Shown here: positions 42,331 through 53,648 of the stretch, piece after piece
Layout: each line of letters opens with the position of its first letter
How positions within the stretch are numbered: the stretch's first letter is position 1
DNA from: Cervus elaphus
Lineage: Eukaryota > Chordata > Mammalia > Artiodactyla > Cervidae
Assembly: GCF_910594005.1 (NCBI RefSeq)
Contig: NC_057832.1
Span: forward strand, 97,661,152 to 97,725,151
DNA length: 64,000 nucleotides
Direction of reading: 5' to 3'
Program-made: the position numbers and the translations under genes
Notes under the pieces: generated by a model
Told to the model about the DNA's origin: nothing
The model's input: the letters and a program-made list of their open reading frames with translations, nothing else
Databases searched by the model: none

Positions 42331-42993
42331 CATACGACAGATACCTGAATTGTCTGACTATAAACAAGCTGTATGTTAGACTTTTTAATATTTGCAAAAT
42401 ATAAGTGACTTCTACAGAAATTCAACACGAAGGAAAACCTGAGGCCTAGACTTTGCATTCAAGATTGGCCAATGATCCAAGGGAGGAGAGTCCAAGTGCA
42501 GGGGATCTGGAGAGCATGGGTGTGAAAGTTAGATGGCTGCCCAGTCAATTCTGCCAAACATGACGTGGAGTGCAGTGGGGTTCCAGACACAGGATGAAGG
42601 GAATCAGCAGAAGCACCACCAGACTCTGATTTTTCTAGGAAAATGATGCTTTGCAGGCTGGAATCAGGAGAAAAGCTTTGAAGGAGACCCATCATTCTTG
42701 ATAGTCCAGCTTTCCAGGTTTGCAAAAAGCACTCTTCCCTGGAACTTAGAAAAATAACAGAGCAAACCTAGCTGTCTTTCTCAGGATCCAGCTCCTATCC
42801 CCACCTGCAACCTTCTAGTTTCTTCTCACTGCTTCCATCCTGGCACATTAGGCTCCATCTTTTCCAAATCATTTCCCGGTTTACTCCAAAGTATTTCCAT
42901 GTCATTTTAAGTTCTAAGCGCTGTATGGGATCTCCTTTCCCAGGTGCTACTTCCTACAAAAAGTTGTCTTTTCCAGAAGAAAGGGAAAGATAT

Positions 42994-42996
<3 letters not shown>
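42331..42996. other. Unique sequence
   Basis: No repeat or gene recognised. Confidence 0.4.

Positions 42997-43028
<32 letters not shown>
42997..43028. repeat. (CA)16 microsatellite
   Basis: Uninterrupted AC dinucleotide repeat directly in front of the L1 3' fragment. The L1 sequence begins at GATGGAATATCACTC. Confidence 0.95.
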
Positions 43029-43030
<2 letters not shown>

Positions 43031-43432
43031 TGGAATATCACTCAGACATAAAAACTGAAATAATGCCATTGGCAGCAACATGGATGGACCTAGAGATGAT
43101 CATACTAAGTGAAGTAAGCCAGAAAAGACAAATATCATAAGAGATTGCTTATATGTAGAATCTTTAAAAAATTATACAAATGAATTTATTTACAAAACAG
43201 AAGTAGACTCACAAATATAAAAAGCAAACTTATGATTACCAAAGGGGGAAGGGGAAGAGGGATAAATTGGGAATTTAAGATCAACAGATACACACTACTA
43301 TGTATAAAACAGATAAACAGTAAGTACCTTCTGTGTAACACAGAGAACTATATGCAATATCTTGTAAGGATCTAAAATGGGGCAAAATCTAAAAAAGAAT
43401 ATTTATATGTATGTATAATAAAGATGAAAAAG
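43029..43432 (+). mobile_element. L1 3' end, 5'-truncated
   Basis: GATGGAATATCACTCAGACATAAAAAC, AACATGGATGGACCTAGAGATGATCATACTAAGTGAAGTAAGCC, then TTACCAAAGGGGGAAGG and a tail near AATAAAGATGAAAAAG. Confidence 0.9.
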
Positions 43433-44299
43433 AATACTGATTACTTTGTTCTATCATCTTTTTTTTAACTCAGTCTAGAAATAAGAAGATGGATATTGAT
43501 AAAAAAGATGCCTAAACATATTACAAAAGACATGAGGGGTTACAGAAATTAAACTCTGCTTGTTCTCTAAATTCAGGAATATTAGAATTAGAGGCACCCC
43601 TCGAAGCTTGAAGAAGGTGACTTGAAAATAAATAAAAGGGAGTGCTACTTTACACAGCGGGGGGCAAACATGAAACTCTTTATTTTGAGAATTGGTACAG
43701 ACTTGAAGAGATAAGTAGATTCCAAGATGCACTTAGGATGACGGTTCCAACATAGAGTTAAATAGACATTAAAGCTATTTACTTTACCAGCAGAGTGCAT
43801 TACCGCTCACTTCCTACATAAGGGCCACATGTGTCCTTCTCACAGCCATGGCATGAGCAGCATACATCCAGTTTGGTCAGCTCTAACCTTGCATGGCATC
43901 TGTAGTGCTTCTATACTCTAAAACCAGAGCTCTGTTGTTTGGGGAAACTTTACTTTCTTAAAACAGAATGCAGTTCTTTCTGTGACTCATCCTACATAAC
44001 TCAACTGTCATCAATCACTGGAAATAAAATATCTTCTAAAAGACTTAGTTCATTGAACAAGGACAGGAGGGAGGTCAGAGAAGACTATACCCTGGCCATG
44101 AGCTGAATGTCTTTCTAAACCATGTGTCCTGGGGGAGGGAAAAACTGCATTCTCAGGTACACTAGATGTGCAGTAGGTAGATACTGACCCATGTAGGAAG
44201 GCAAAGAGAAAAATGAGAAAGAAGTTACCCAGAACCAAATGGCAAGTTTGATTCACAAAACTTTTATTTACAAATATCATCATGCAGAATCCTCAAAAT
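43433..44299. other. Unique sequence
   Basis: No repeat recognised. Minus-strand frames at 43475-43732 and 44050-44283 have no support. Confidence 0.4.
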
Positions 44300-44308
44300 C
44301 CAATCAAT

Positions 44309-46199
44309 TCAGTCCAGTTCAGTCACTCAGTCGTGTCTGACTCTTTGTGACCCCATGAACCGCAGCATGCCAGGCCTCCCTGTATATCACCAATTCCCGG
44401 AGTTCACCCAAACCCGTGTCCATTGAGTTGGTGATGCCATTCAGCCATCTCATCTTCTGTCATCCCCTTCTCATCCTGCCCTCAATCTTTCCCAGCATTA
44501 GGGTCTTTTCAAATGAGTCAGCTCTTCACATCAGGTGGCCAAATTACTGGAGTTTCAGCTTCAGCATCAGTCCTTCCAATGAACACCCAGGACTGATCTC
44601 CTTTAGGATGGACTGGTTGGATTTCCTTGCAGTCCAAGGGACTCTCAAGAGTCTTCTCCAACACCACAGTTCAAAAGCATCAATTCTTCGGCACTCACCT
44701 TTCTTTACAGTCCAACTCTCACATCCGTACGTGACTACTGGAAAAACCATAGCTTTGACTAGACAGACCTTGGTCAGCAAAGCAATGTCTCTGCTTTTTA
44801 ATATACTGTCTAGGTTGGTCATAACTTTCCTTCCAAGGAGTAAGTGTCTTTTAATTTCATGGCTGCAATCACCATCTGCAGTGATTTTGGAGCCCAAAAA
44901 CTTAAAGTCAGCCACTGTTTCCACTGTTTCCCCATCTATTGCCATGAAGTGATGGGACCAGATGCCATGATCTTAGTTTTCTGAATGTTGAGTTTTAAGC
45001 CAACTTTTTCACTCTCCTATTTCACTTTCATCAAGAGGCTCTTTAGTTCTTCTTCACTTTCTGCGATAAGGGTGGTGTCATCTGCATATCTGAGGTTATT
45101 GATATTTCTCCTGGCAATCTTGATTCCAGCTTGTGCTTCTTCCAGCCCAGCGTTTCTCATGATGTACTCTGCATATAAGTTAAATAAGCAGGGTGACAAT
45201 ATACAGCCTGGACACACTCCTTTTCCTATTTGGAACCAGTCTATTGGTCCATGTCCAGTTCTAACTGTTGCTTCCTGACCAGCATACAGGTTTATCAAGA
45301 GGCAGGTCAGATGGTCTGATAGTCCCATCTCTTTAAGAATTTTCCACAGTTTATTGTGATCCACACAGTCAAAGGCTTTGGCATAGTCAATAAAGCAGAA
45401 ACAGATGTTTTTCTAGAACTCTCTTGCTTTTTTGATGATCCAGTGGATGTTGGCCATTTGATCTCTGGTTCCTCTGCCTTTTCTAAAACCAGCTTGAACA
45501 TCTGGAAGTTCACAGTTCACATATTACTGAAGCCTGGCTTGGAGAATTTTGAGCATTACTTTACTAGCATGTGAGATGAGTGCAATTGTGTGTTAGTTTG
45601 AGCATTCTTTGGCATTGCCTTTCTTTGGGATTGGAATGAAAACTGACCTTTTCCAGTCCTGTGGCCACTGCTGAGTTTTCCAAATTTGCTGACATATTGA
45701 GTGCAACACTTTCACAGCATCATCTTTTAGAATTTGAAATAGCTCAACTGGAGTTCCATCACCTCCACTAGCTTTGTTCATAGTGATACTTCCTAAGGCC
45801 CATTTGACTTCACATTCCAGGATGTCTGACTATAGGTGAGTGATCACATCATTGTGATTATCTGGGTCGTGAAGATCTTTTTTGTACAGTTCTTCTGTGT
45901 ATTCTTGCCAACTTTTCTTAATATCTTCTCCTTCTATTAGGTGCATACCATTTCTGTCCTATTGAGCCCATCTTTGCATGAAATGTTCCCTTGGTATCTC
46001 TAATTCTCTTGAAGAGATCTCTAGTCTTTCCCATTCTATTGTTTTCCTCTATTTCTTTGCATTGATTGCTGAGGAAGGCTTTCTTATCTCTCCTTGCAAT
46101 TCTTTGGGACTCTGCATTCAAATGGGTATGTCTTTCCTTTTCTCCTTTGTTTTTTGCTTCTCTTCTTTTCACAGCTATTTGTAAGGCCTCCTCAGACAG
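44309..46199 (-). mobile_element. BovB (RTE LINE), 1.9-kb 5'-truncated copy with decayed reverse transcriptase
   Basis: The largest LINE relic here, bounded by a 9-bp TSD CCAATCAAT (44300-44308, 46200-46208). On the minus strand, 46180-45918 encodes the linker before the reverse-transcriptase domain. 45781-45593 covers the RT entry (PVELFQILKDDAVKVLHSI, FIPIPKKGNAKECSN, then a stop). 45364-45017 holds the RT palm with the catalytic YADD at 45077-45088. 44945-44544 carries the C-terminal region (GETVETVADFKFLGSKI, YGCESWTVKK). The pieces lie in different frames with stops between them, and GVCPGCILSP departs from the usual arginine-glutamine-glycine of this motif. The N-terminal endonuclease domain is absent. 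BovB supplies the 3' tail recognised for Bov-A SINEs, and is known to have entered ruminants by horizontal transfer. This copy is dead. Confidence 0.95.
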
Positions 46200-46236
46200 C
46201 CAATCAATAAACATAATTTTAAGAAAATGTGCATAG

Positions 46237-46375
46237 AGGGACTTCCCTGGTGGTCCAGTAGTTAAGACTGTGCTTTCACTGCAGGGGGGCATGGGTTCAA
46301 TCCTTGGTCAGGAAACTGAGATAAGATCCCACATGCCACGTTTTGCAGCCAGAAGAAAATATGTATACAAACGGG
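46237..46375 (+). mobile_element. CHR-2 SINE
   Basis: GGGACTTCCCTGGTGGTCCAGTAGTTAAGACTG, GGGTTCAATCCTTGGTCAGG, AACTGAGATAAGATCCCACATGCC, ending in AAGAAAATATGTATAC. Imperfect flanking repeat around AAAATGTGCATA / AAAATATGTATA. Confidence 0.9.
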
Positions 46376-46429
46376 TTGGAATCACATGTCATGATTATTT
46401 AAGGAAGTAGAGAAAGAGTGAATTAGTCA

Positions 46430-46652
46430 ATTTTCCCACGTGGCTCAGCAGTAAAGAATCCACCTGCCAATACCAGAGACACAAGAGACATGGGTTCAAT
46501 CCCTGGGTCAGGAAGATCTCCTGAAGGAGGAAACGGCAACCCACTCTTGTATTTTTGCCTAAAAAAATCCCATGGACAGAGGAGCCTGGTGGACTAGAGT
46601 CCATGGGGTTGCAAAGAGTCAGACATGACTGAGCACACACACACACGTGCTC
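46430..46652 (+). mobile_element. Bov-tA SINE with CA tail
   Basis: CACGTGGCTCAGCAGTAAAGAATCC, GGGTTCAATCCCTGGG, core CCATGGACAGAGGAGCC, ending in a short CA repeat (46637-46648). Confidence 0.9.
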
Positions 46653-46957
46653 ATTTTAATGTAGAATCTGTGCAATTGGAAGAAAGTCAAAGAATCTCTG
46701 AGCTTGAAACATGGGGCTCAGCACGGGAGAGGAGGGTGATGAAAACTGAGCAGTGGGTCACTTTGATGGCTAACAGGCATTTAATAACCACCAGTACGCA
46801 CTATTACAGGAGTCTAGCAAGGATTGGCTGTATCTACAGGGTGGCCATGTCATAAGAAAGATTTCTGAGAAAAAGTAACTGTGTACTAAGATCATTCACT
46901 GCTCTTTGACAAAATCATGTTTTGGTGCACACACATGAGGAATTCTAGGAAATAGCT

Positions 46958-47236
46958 CAGAGAAGGCAATGGCCACCCACTCCAGTACTCCTGCCTGGAA
47001 AACCCCATGGATGGAGAAGCCTGGTAGGCTGCAGTCCATGGGGTCTCGAAGAGTCTGACACGACTGAGTGACTTCACTTTCACTTTTCACTTTCATGCAT
47101 TGGAGAAGGAAATGGCAACCCACTCCAGTGTTCTTGCCTGGAGAATCCCAGGGATGGTGGAGCCTAGTAGGCTGCCGTCTATGGGGCTGCACAGAGTCGG
47201 ACATGACTGAAGCGACTTAGCAGTGGCAGCAGCAGC
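46958..47236 (+). mobile_element. Bov-A2 dimer SINE, TSD
   Basis: Two successive Bov-A units, about 46958-47080 and 47100-47225, joined by a CACTTTCACTTTTCACTTTC linker, with no tRNA head. This dimer is diagnostic of Bov-A2. Ends in a GCA repeat (CAGTGGCAGCAGCAGCAGG). TSD AGGAAATAGCT at 46947-46957, and AGGAAATAACT at 47237-47247 (one mismatch). Confidence 0.94.
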
Positions 47237-47536
47237 AGGAAATAACTGATCCTCTATAATGATACCTATGTGTAAACATTACAAGGTAATCCACTCCACT
47301 GAGCAAGAGCCACTGAATTCCTCCCCCAGTCCAATCCTAGAGAAGCCACAGAGGAAAAGTGCATGTATCTGAAGACCTGATAGAAAGATTCTGCAGAAAC
47401 TCTGGGGAGAAAAAGATTGGTAGTAACCATTAGGAAAAAAAAAAAAAGGCAGGGAAGAAGGGAAGAACAATGCATGGACAGACAGGCTGGGGTGTGCATA
47501 TGAGTCGTGTTCTTTGTATTCCATAGAACTTTACTT

Positions 47537-47639
47537 ATGCTCAATGTGTGCTCAGGTGCCGACTCTTTCAGATCCCATGGACTGCAGACTGACAGGCTCC
47601 TCTGTCTGTGGAATCTTCCTGGCAAGAATACTAGAGTGG
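47537..47639 (-). mobile_element. Short Bov-A fragment, reverse, 11-bp TSD
   Basis: GTGCCGACTCTTTCAGATCCC through CCTGGCAAGAATACTAGAGTGG. Only about 100 bp, yet bounded by a perfect TSD GAACTTTACTT (47526-47536, 47640-47650), so it inserted truncated or lost internal sequence after insertion. Confidence 0.9.
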
Positions 47640-47650
47640 GAACTTTACTT

Positions 47651-48054
47651 GCCCCTTACTAAAAGACCAGCAGCACCAGCCCACCCTGCAGGGTAACTCA
47701 GGGGACAGCTGGAGACAACTCTGGCTGCTGTTGGGAGAAGCTAAAACAGGCACAGTCTGAGTAGCCTGCTCCTGAGGGGTCCGTCCACCTACCTGTCCCC
47801 ACTAGAGCCCTAGGTTAGGACTAGAAAACCAACATAGAAAAGATATAGGAAGAGAGAAAGTCAGAGCAGAAGCAGAGAGAGGTTCAGAGTTTCTTAGCAA
47901 GGGGGAGCAAATGTGACATTCAAGTCCAGACTCGGAGCTATGAACTCCCTAAGCCAGGGCACACCATTAACCTCCCCTCCTAAAACCCACCACGGCTAGA
48001 TCTGACTCTGGTCAGGACTATATGTTCTCCTTTATTAATGCATCACATAATAAG
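47651..48054. other. Unique sequence
   Basis: Moderately GC-rich, nothing recognised. Confidence 0.4.
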
Positions 48055-48260
48055 ATTTTGGCTCAGATGGTAAAGAATCTGCCTGCCAATGTAGGAGAAC
48101 TGGGTTCATTCCCTGAGTCAGGAAGATCCCCTGGAGAAGGGCATGGCAACCCACTCCAGTATTCTTGCTTGGAGGATCCCATGGACAGAGGAGCCTGGCA
48201 AGTTACAGCCCATGGGGGTCACAAGAGTCAGACACAACTGAGCAACTAACACTTTCACTT
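48055..48260 (+). mobile_element. Bov-tA SINE, head partly lost
   Basis: TTGGCTCAGATGGTAAAGAATCTGCC, GGTTCATTCCCTGAG, core, end CTGAGCAACTAACACTTTCAC. The first ten bases of the head are replaced by host sequence. Confidence 0.9.
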
Positions 48261-49196
48261 GAACAAAATTTAGTGGAAAGTCTAATAACTACTGTAATTT
48301 TGAACAGAACCACAGCCAAATCACAACAAGCAGGTAGCTTGAATAAGAACACCTGGGCTATTGCTGACACTGAAATTTAAGGAATTGGTTGTGGGTAGAA
48401 CTGAGGGATAAAAGTAGAAAACAGGGCAAGGTTTACAGCGCAATACCATTGATGAACATTAAAAACACATTCACTGCAAAACAATACTGCAGACTTAACA
48501 AGGATACACACAGATTTAAGATACCACATATTTAAGACATAGATCAAAGGCACCAGAGTGAATCATAAAAGAGAGGAGGGAATTAGAGCAGAAATCAGAG
48601 AAGACGAAAGAGAAAGAAAATAAAACAAGAAGAGGACTTTGCACCCATCAATGAGGATGATGCAGTATAAACTAAGGAGGATGATTTACTTAACTCTCTG
48701 GACCTGAGATCTGATTAAAACAAACAAATACCACCTTGACAGATGATTGGAGGCTCAAAAGTAGAAGTAATTGGCATTTATTAGAATAGATAGAAAAGCA
48801 GATAGCAATGAAAGAGTTTACACAAATGAACAGAGACTTTGTCAGATCTAATAGCCCTAAAATTGCTGTTTGCAGAGATCCCCTTACTCTAACTCGAGAG
48901 AGTATACTATTGAGGCCAGGTCAGGGAAAAGAGCCTGACAGGCTGGAGAGGATAGAGGGCAGCACCGAGAACAGGCTTCTGGATGGCTCAACACAGATTG
49001 TCTTTTTCGACTCAGATATAAGGCACCCTCCCTGTCCACTATCTTGTCAGGGGGACCCAGGGTAGACTCGGGAATCCAGTGGCTGTCCAGACATTTGGTA
49101 GAGATGGGCCATCCCAACCATACCCAAAAGATGGCCAAATATAATCTTTTGGTCTTTTTAGCGCCCTCTAGCTGTAGGTGGCAGCAATACATATTA
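48261..49196. other. Unclassified sequence
   Basis: 48570-48640 is purine-rich. No repeat family or gene recognised. Confidence 0.35.
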
Positions 49197-49208
49197 AGTA
49201 GCTAGTTG

Positions 49209-49479
49209 CTGCTCCTGCTAAGTCACTTCAGTCGTGTCTGACTCTGCAACCCCATAGACGGCAGCCCACCACACTCCCCCATCCCTGGGATTCTCCAGGC
49301 AAGAACACTGGCTTGGGTTGCCATTCTCTTCTCCAATGCATGAAAGTGAAAAGTGAAAGTGAAGTCGCTCAGTCGTGTCCGACTCTTTGCAACCCCAGGG
49401 ACTGCAGCCCACCAGGCTCCTCCATCCATGGGATTTTCCAGGCAAGAGTACTGGAGTAGGTGGCCATTGCCTTCTCCGG
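49209..49479 (-). mobile_element. Bov-A2 dimer SINE, reverse, 12-bp TSD
   Basis: Two reverse Bov-A units joined by the GAAAGTGAAAAGTGAAAGTGAAG linker. Perfect TSD AGTAGCTAGTTG at 49197-49208 and 49480-49491. Confidence 0.95.
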
Positions 49480-49491
49480 AGTAGCTAGTTG

Positions 49492-50122
49492 GTGGTCCCC
49501 TAACTTGCTACAAGGTGGAAACAGTGCAGATATGTGCTTTCCAGCGTTCAGGTTTGGTAAAGGTAGGCAGCAGAGAGGAACAGGGCATATAGATGCCTGG
49601 CTGGAGCAGGACACAGAGAAGGGAAATGTAGCCTTTGATTTCAGCTCTCCTGGATAAGGTTCAAGCCATTTTTCTTATGAACAGATCTGATTCACAAGGT
49701 TCTCTTTTTTCTAAGATTACTAAGATTCTAAGCTAAGTCTTTTAGTCACTGTTTGATAATAAGATGCAAGATAAAGTACTTGTGAACACAGAAAATTAAT
49801 GGAAGGAAACACTGTCTGAGTGTATACTGAATTTAGCCACCAGCATCTATTTTTAAAGATGACCTAATTAATTGTTACTTAGAATATGGAGAGAAAAATA
49901 CATAGGCAAACCTTTTAGATAAATCACTATTGACTTTAAATGTATGACATTGTTGAAGCAGTTTTACAAAAGCTTATAGAATGATTTTAATACAGTTGTC
50001 AAACATGCCAGGAAAAATACATGAGGGTAGAAAACTATTGAGTCTCTGAGGAGAAAAAAAAGGATGGTATTGAAAACTGACCTTAAAAAATCTCTTACCA
50101 ATCTCTGTGTATCTCTTTAATA
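49492..50122. other. Unique sequence
   Basis: AT-rich, nothing recognised. Confidence 0.4.
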
Positions 50123-50315
50123 TGTGTGTGTGTTAAGTTGCTTCCACTGTGTCCAACTCTTTGTGACCTTATGGACTGTAGCCCATCAGGCTCCTCTGTC
50201 CATATGATTCTGTAGGCACGAATACTGGGATGGATTACCATGCTCTCCTCCAGGAGATCTTCCCAACCCTACATCTTTTACATCTCCTTCACTGGCAGGA
50301 GGGTTGGGAAGCCCC
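50123..50315 (-). mobile_element. Bov-tA SINE, reverse
   Basis: TG repeat, then TTAAGTTGCTTCCACTGTGTCC through CTGGCAGGAGGGTTGGGAAGCCCC. Internal decay in the B-box half. Confidence 0.88.
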
Positions 50316-51512
50316 CTTAACATACTCCTCATTTAGTAAACAGAACTGTAGTTATTTTACCACAGACTCATTCTCACCACTGTGCCTGTATATAGTCATT
50401 GATCTTTACACTGCTCTTTTTCTTCCATGAGAGTTAATGTTATTTAAATGGAAACTAGATCAAAGAGGGGACTTGCCTCTTTGTTAAACTAGAGCATTCT
50501 AAAATTTAAACAAAATAACCCAAATGTTGGATTTCCCCCTAAAGGACTGATACTGCACTTCAGGGCAATAAAACATGCTTGAAAGGCTGAAGCATACTAC
50601 TTTGTTATTTTTGCAAGTAAAAGATGATTCTGAAAATTGGCTTTACTTCCATAGTCAGAAAGCAAAGCTAAAGAACAAATACTCTAATGGAATGTAAAAA
50701 AACATATTTAATAGGGAGATTTTATAAGTCTTGGCTAAGCATGAGAAAACTAGAAAATGTTATCCTAAAGCCTTTTAACACACATCTCTTTCAAGAAAAC
50801 ACTACTAGTACTATAGCAAAGGAGAGGTAGCCCATATACATATTCTGCTTAAGCAAATAGCCAGCCAATATTACAGCTCGTCCTTCAGAGAAAGGTAGTA
50901 AGTGAGCTTTTCAAAGTTACACCAAGCTGGGCATTCAGGCTTGAATAAACTGGCTTCTGTCATTTCCCTCTCCCAACTCTAATGAAACAAAAACTAGGGG
51001 GGGAAAAGTAAAACAAAAGTCGACCAACACTTGATAAAGAAAAGCCTCGAACCTAAGGCTGTCACCTGTGAAAACAGTGAGAGAGCAAAGAGGAGATCCT
51101 GAAGTGGAGCAGAGGGCACTGTGAAAGAAGGTTCAGTCACCGTGACACACACACACACATTCCCACACAGTCCTCACAAGTTACCCTGGGGAGCCGTAAC
51201 ATCCCGAGTCCTCACATGAGTAATAAATCTGGAGAGAGGCAAGATGAGTGGGCTGCGTTTTTTTTCCTCCCTCCTCTGGGGAGTTATGGAAAGGCTGCTG
51301 GGAAAAATAGCCTCTGGGCAACAAGATGAATTGGAGGAGGCTCTAAAGCACGTGGGGACCCTCTCCTGGGGGCAAACACGTAGCATCACCTGGCTCAGAA
51401 GTGAGAATGGCGTCCAGAAAAGCTAGCATCTCCCTCCACTCAGCCTGCCTGCTCACTGCTATGTTCTCAGCAATTAGCAAAGCAGATCAACCCCCCAAAA
51501 ATTCAAAGCCAG
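50316..51512. other. Unique sequence
   Basis: 51141-51160 is a short AC repeat. 51230-51450 is GC-richer, with overlapping frames on both strands but no coding signature. Confidence 0.4.
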
Positions 51513-51640
51513 GGGACTTCCCTGGTGGTCCAGTGGTTAAACCTTCACCTCCCAATGCAGGGGTGAGGGTTCAATCCCTGGTTGGGGAGCTAAGATCCCA
51601 CATGCACTGTCGCCAAAAAAAAACAAAAAATAAAACAGGA
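51513..51640 (+). mobile_element. CHR-2 SINE
   Basis: GGGGACTTCCCTGGTGGTCCAGTGGTTAAACC, GGGTTCAATCCCTGGTTGGGG, GAGCTAAGATCCCACATGC, A-rich tail after CTGTCGCC. Well preserved. Confidence 0.92.
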
Positions 51641-51690
51641 GCAATGTTGTGACAAATTCAGTAAACACTTAAAACAACAACAAAGCCTGA

Positions 51691-52183
51691 TGAATGGATA
51701 AAGAAGTTGTGATACATATATACAATGGAATATTACTCAACCATTAAAAAGGGATGCATTTGAGTCAGTTCTAGTGAGATAGATGAACCTAGAGTCTCTT
51801 AGACAGAGTGAAGTATGTTAGAAAGAGAAAAACAAATTCCGTATATTAACACATATGTATGGAATCTAGGAAATGGTACTGATGAACCGATTTGCAGAGC
51901 AGACATAGAGACGGAGACATGAAGAACAGACTTGAGAGTAGCACTGAACCATATACGCCACCACGCATAAAACAGATGGCTAGTGGGAAGTTGCCGTATA
52001 ACCCAGGGAGCTCAACGTGGTGCTCCGTGACAACCCAGAGCGGTAAGATGGGATTCGGGATGGGAGGAAGGTTCGGAAGGGAGAGGACATATGTGTACTT
52101 GTGGCCGATTCACACTGTTGTATGGCAGAAGCCAACACAATATTGTAAAATATCCTCCAATTAAAAATAACTTTAAAAAAACA
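51691..52183 (+). mobile_element. Ruminant L1 3' end, 9-bp TSD
   Basis: TGAATGGATAAAGAAGTTGTG, ATATACAATGGAATATTACTCAACC, AGTGAAGTATGTTAGAAAGAGAAAAAC, GATTCACACTGTTGTATGGCAGAAGCCAACACAATATTG, tail AAAAATAACTTTAAAAAA. TSD AAAGCCTGA at 51682-51690 and 52184-52192. Confidence 0.93.
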
Positions 52184-52192
52184 AAAGCCTGA

Positions 52193-53016
52193 GTTGTCTT
52201 TTCTTAATAGAAACAAGTGGACCTCAGTCATGGGGGAGAGACAGTCAAGTACTGTGGTTATTTTGAGATGATGGCATTGAGGTCATCATTTTCACTTTCT
52301 TCTCTACACTTCCGATTTGCTTCAACAGACTTTATAATGAACTTGAGATTTTTATACAAAACAAATTTTTTTCTTTAAAAGATAATGAAAGCAAGAAATG
52401 AGACTGTGACATTTAGCTCACCACATAGATTTTTAAGAATTGTGAACCTATGGTAGGGTTATGACAAACCATACCATGTTCCCATCTTCATCAAATAAAC
52501 CCAATCCAGTTGGTACTTTGACCTGTAAGAGGAGAAAAGAAAAGAAAGAAAAGAAGAGACAAATAGCAAGAGTTGGGAAAAACTAGGAAGAGCAAAGGAG
52601 GAAACTGGTTTGAGAGATATGGACAGCCAGGTCCATTGTAGAGCAGCCAGGGGAGATGGAACCTGTCTTCTGACCCTAGCTTTCAACCCCACCCCACACT
52701 CCTCTGAGTCAATTCTCCCATCACCCAAGTCACCACAAGCCCTGACACCCAGTTTCTGGCATCTATAGTCAGGACAACAAGTGAAGTGGGTGGACTTGAG
52801 ATGTAGGTTACAGTGAAATGCATGTGTGTCCCTGTGTCCATGTTGTATGCATGTGCTGTGTGTGTGTGTGTGTGTGTGTTCACAGAAATTCTTCTTAAGC
52901 AGAACAGATAGACTTACTCTAAATGGGAACAGCTGATCTCTGAAAGTCTTTTCAGTCTTTACTTGAATGTACTTTTTCTACCAATGAAAAATAATAATTT
53001 AAAGAACTAATCTCGA
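52193..53016. other. Repeat-poor block with (TG)n and a possible micro-exon
   Basis: 52857-52879 is a TG dinucleotide repeat. 52527-52560 is GAAAA-rich (a polypyrimidine tract on the minus strand), leading into the candidate at 52475-52522. Confidence 0.5.
52475..52522 (-). other. Candidate 48-bp minus-strand micro-exon (hypothesis)
   Basis: Minus strand: about 35 bases of nearly pure pyrimidine, then TCTTACAG, then 48 bases encoding VKVPTGLGLFDEDGNM in phase 0, then GTATGG as a weak donor. The 16-residue peptide is unusually protein-like. If the donor is ignored the frame runs a further 8 codons to TAG. The polypyrimidine tract is also a simple GAAAA-type repeat, so the acceptor may be accidental. 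I cannot name a protein. Confidence 0.3.
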
Positions 53017-53029
53017 TAAGATATGAATA

Positions 53030-53256
53030 GGCTTCCCATATGGCACTAGTTGGTAAAGAACCCACCTGCCAATGCAGGAGACAAGAGACTTCGGTTTGAT
53101 CCCTGGGTCAGGAAGATCCCCTAAAGGATGAAATGGGGTCAACCCACTCCAGTATTCTTGCCTGGAGAACTCCATGGACAGAGGAGCCTGGGGGGCTAAT
53201 GTCCATAGGGTCGCACACAGTCAGACATGACTGAAGCGACTTGGCACGGCAGGCCG
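53030..53256 (+). mobile_element. Bov-tA SINE, 13-bp TSD
   Basis: GGCTTCCCATATGGCACTAGTTGGTAAAG head, core, end GAAGCGACTTGGCACGGCAGG. Perfect TSD TAAGATATGAATA at 53017-53029 and 53257-53269. Confidence 0.95.
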
Positions 53257-53294
53257 TAAGATATGAATAAATAAGACATTCATAATGACCAGCA

Positions 53295-53422
53295 GGAGAA
53301 GGAAATGACAACCCACTCCAGTATTCTCGCCTGGAGAATCCCATGGACAGAGGAACCTGGCAGGCTACAGTTCTTGGGGTTGCAAGAGTTGGACATGACT
53401 TAGTGACTAAATCACTACCACC
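53295..53422 (+). mobile_element. Bov-A monomer, 11-bp TSD
   Basis: GGAGAAGGAAATGACAACCC through GACTTAGTGACTAAATCACTACCACC. TSD AATGACCAGCA at 53284-53294 and 53423-53433. Directly abuts the next SINE. Confidence 0.93.
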
Positions 53423-53433
53423 AATGACCAGCA

Positions 53434-53648
53434 ACCCTTGTGGCTCAGCTAGTAAAGAATCTGCCTGCAAAAAAAAAAAAAAAAAGAATCTGCCTGCAAT
53501 GTGGGAAACCTGGGTTCGATCCCTGAGTTGGGAAGATCACCTGGAGAAGGGAAAAGCTAACTACTCCAGTATTCTGGCCTGGAGAATTCCCAGTCCATAG
53601 GGTCGCAAAGAGTTGGACACAACTGAGTGACTTTCACTTTCACTTTCA
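53434..53648 (+). mobile_element. Bov-tA SINE with internal poly(A) insertion
   Basis: ACCCTTGTGGCTCAGCTAGTAAAGAATCTGCCTGC, a run of 17 A, a second copy of GAATCTGCCTGC, then GGTTCGATCCCTGAG and the Bov-A core, which lacks about 20 bases, to CACTTTCACTTTC. The same target motif AATGAC recurs at 53649, so this SINE inserted at the edge of the preceding one. Confidence 0.92.
53469..53485. repeat. A17 run flanked by duplicated SINE sequence
   Basis: Seventeen A residues between two copies of AAAGAATCTGCCTGCA (53454-53469 and 53483-53498, overlapping the run at both ends). See findings. Confidence 0.9.

Noticed and set aside
44416..44952. 178-codon plus-strand frame, the longest in the window
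   Set aside because: It is the antisense of the BovB reverse-transcriptase ORF; the real reading direction is minus.
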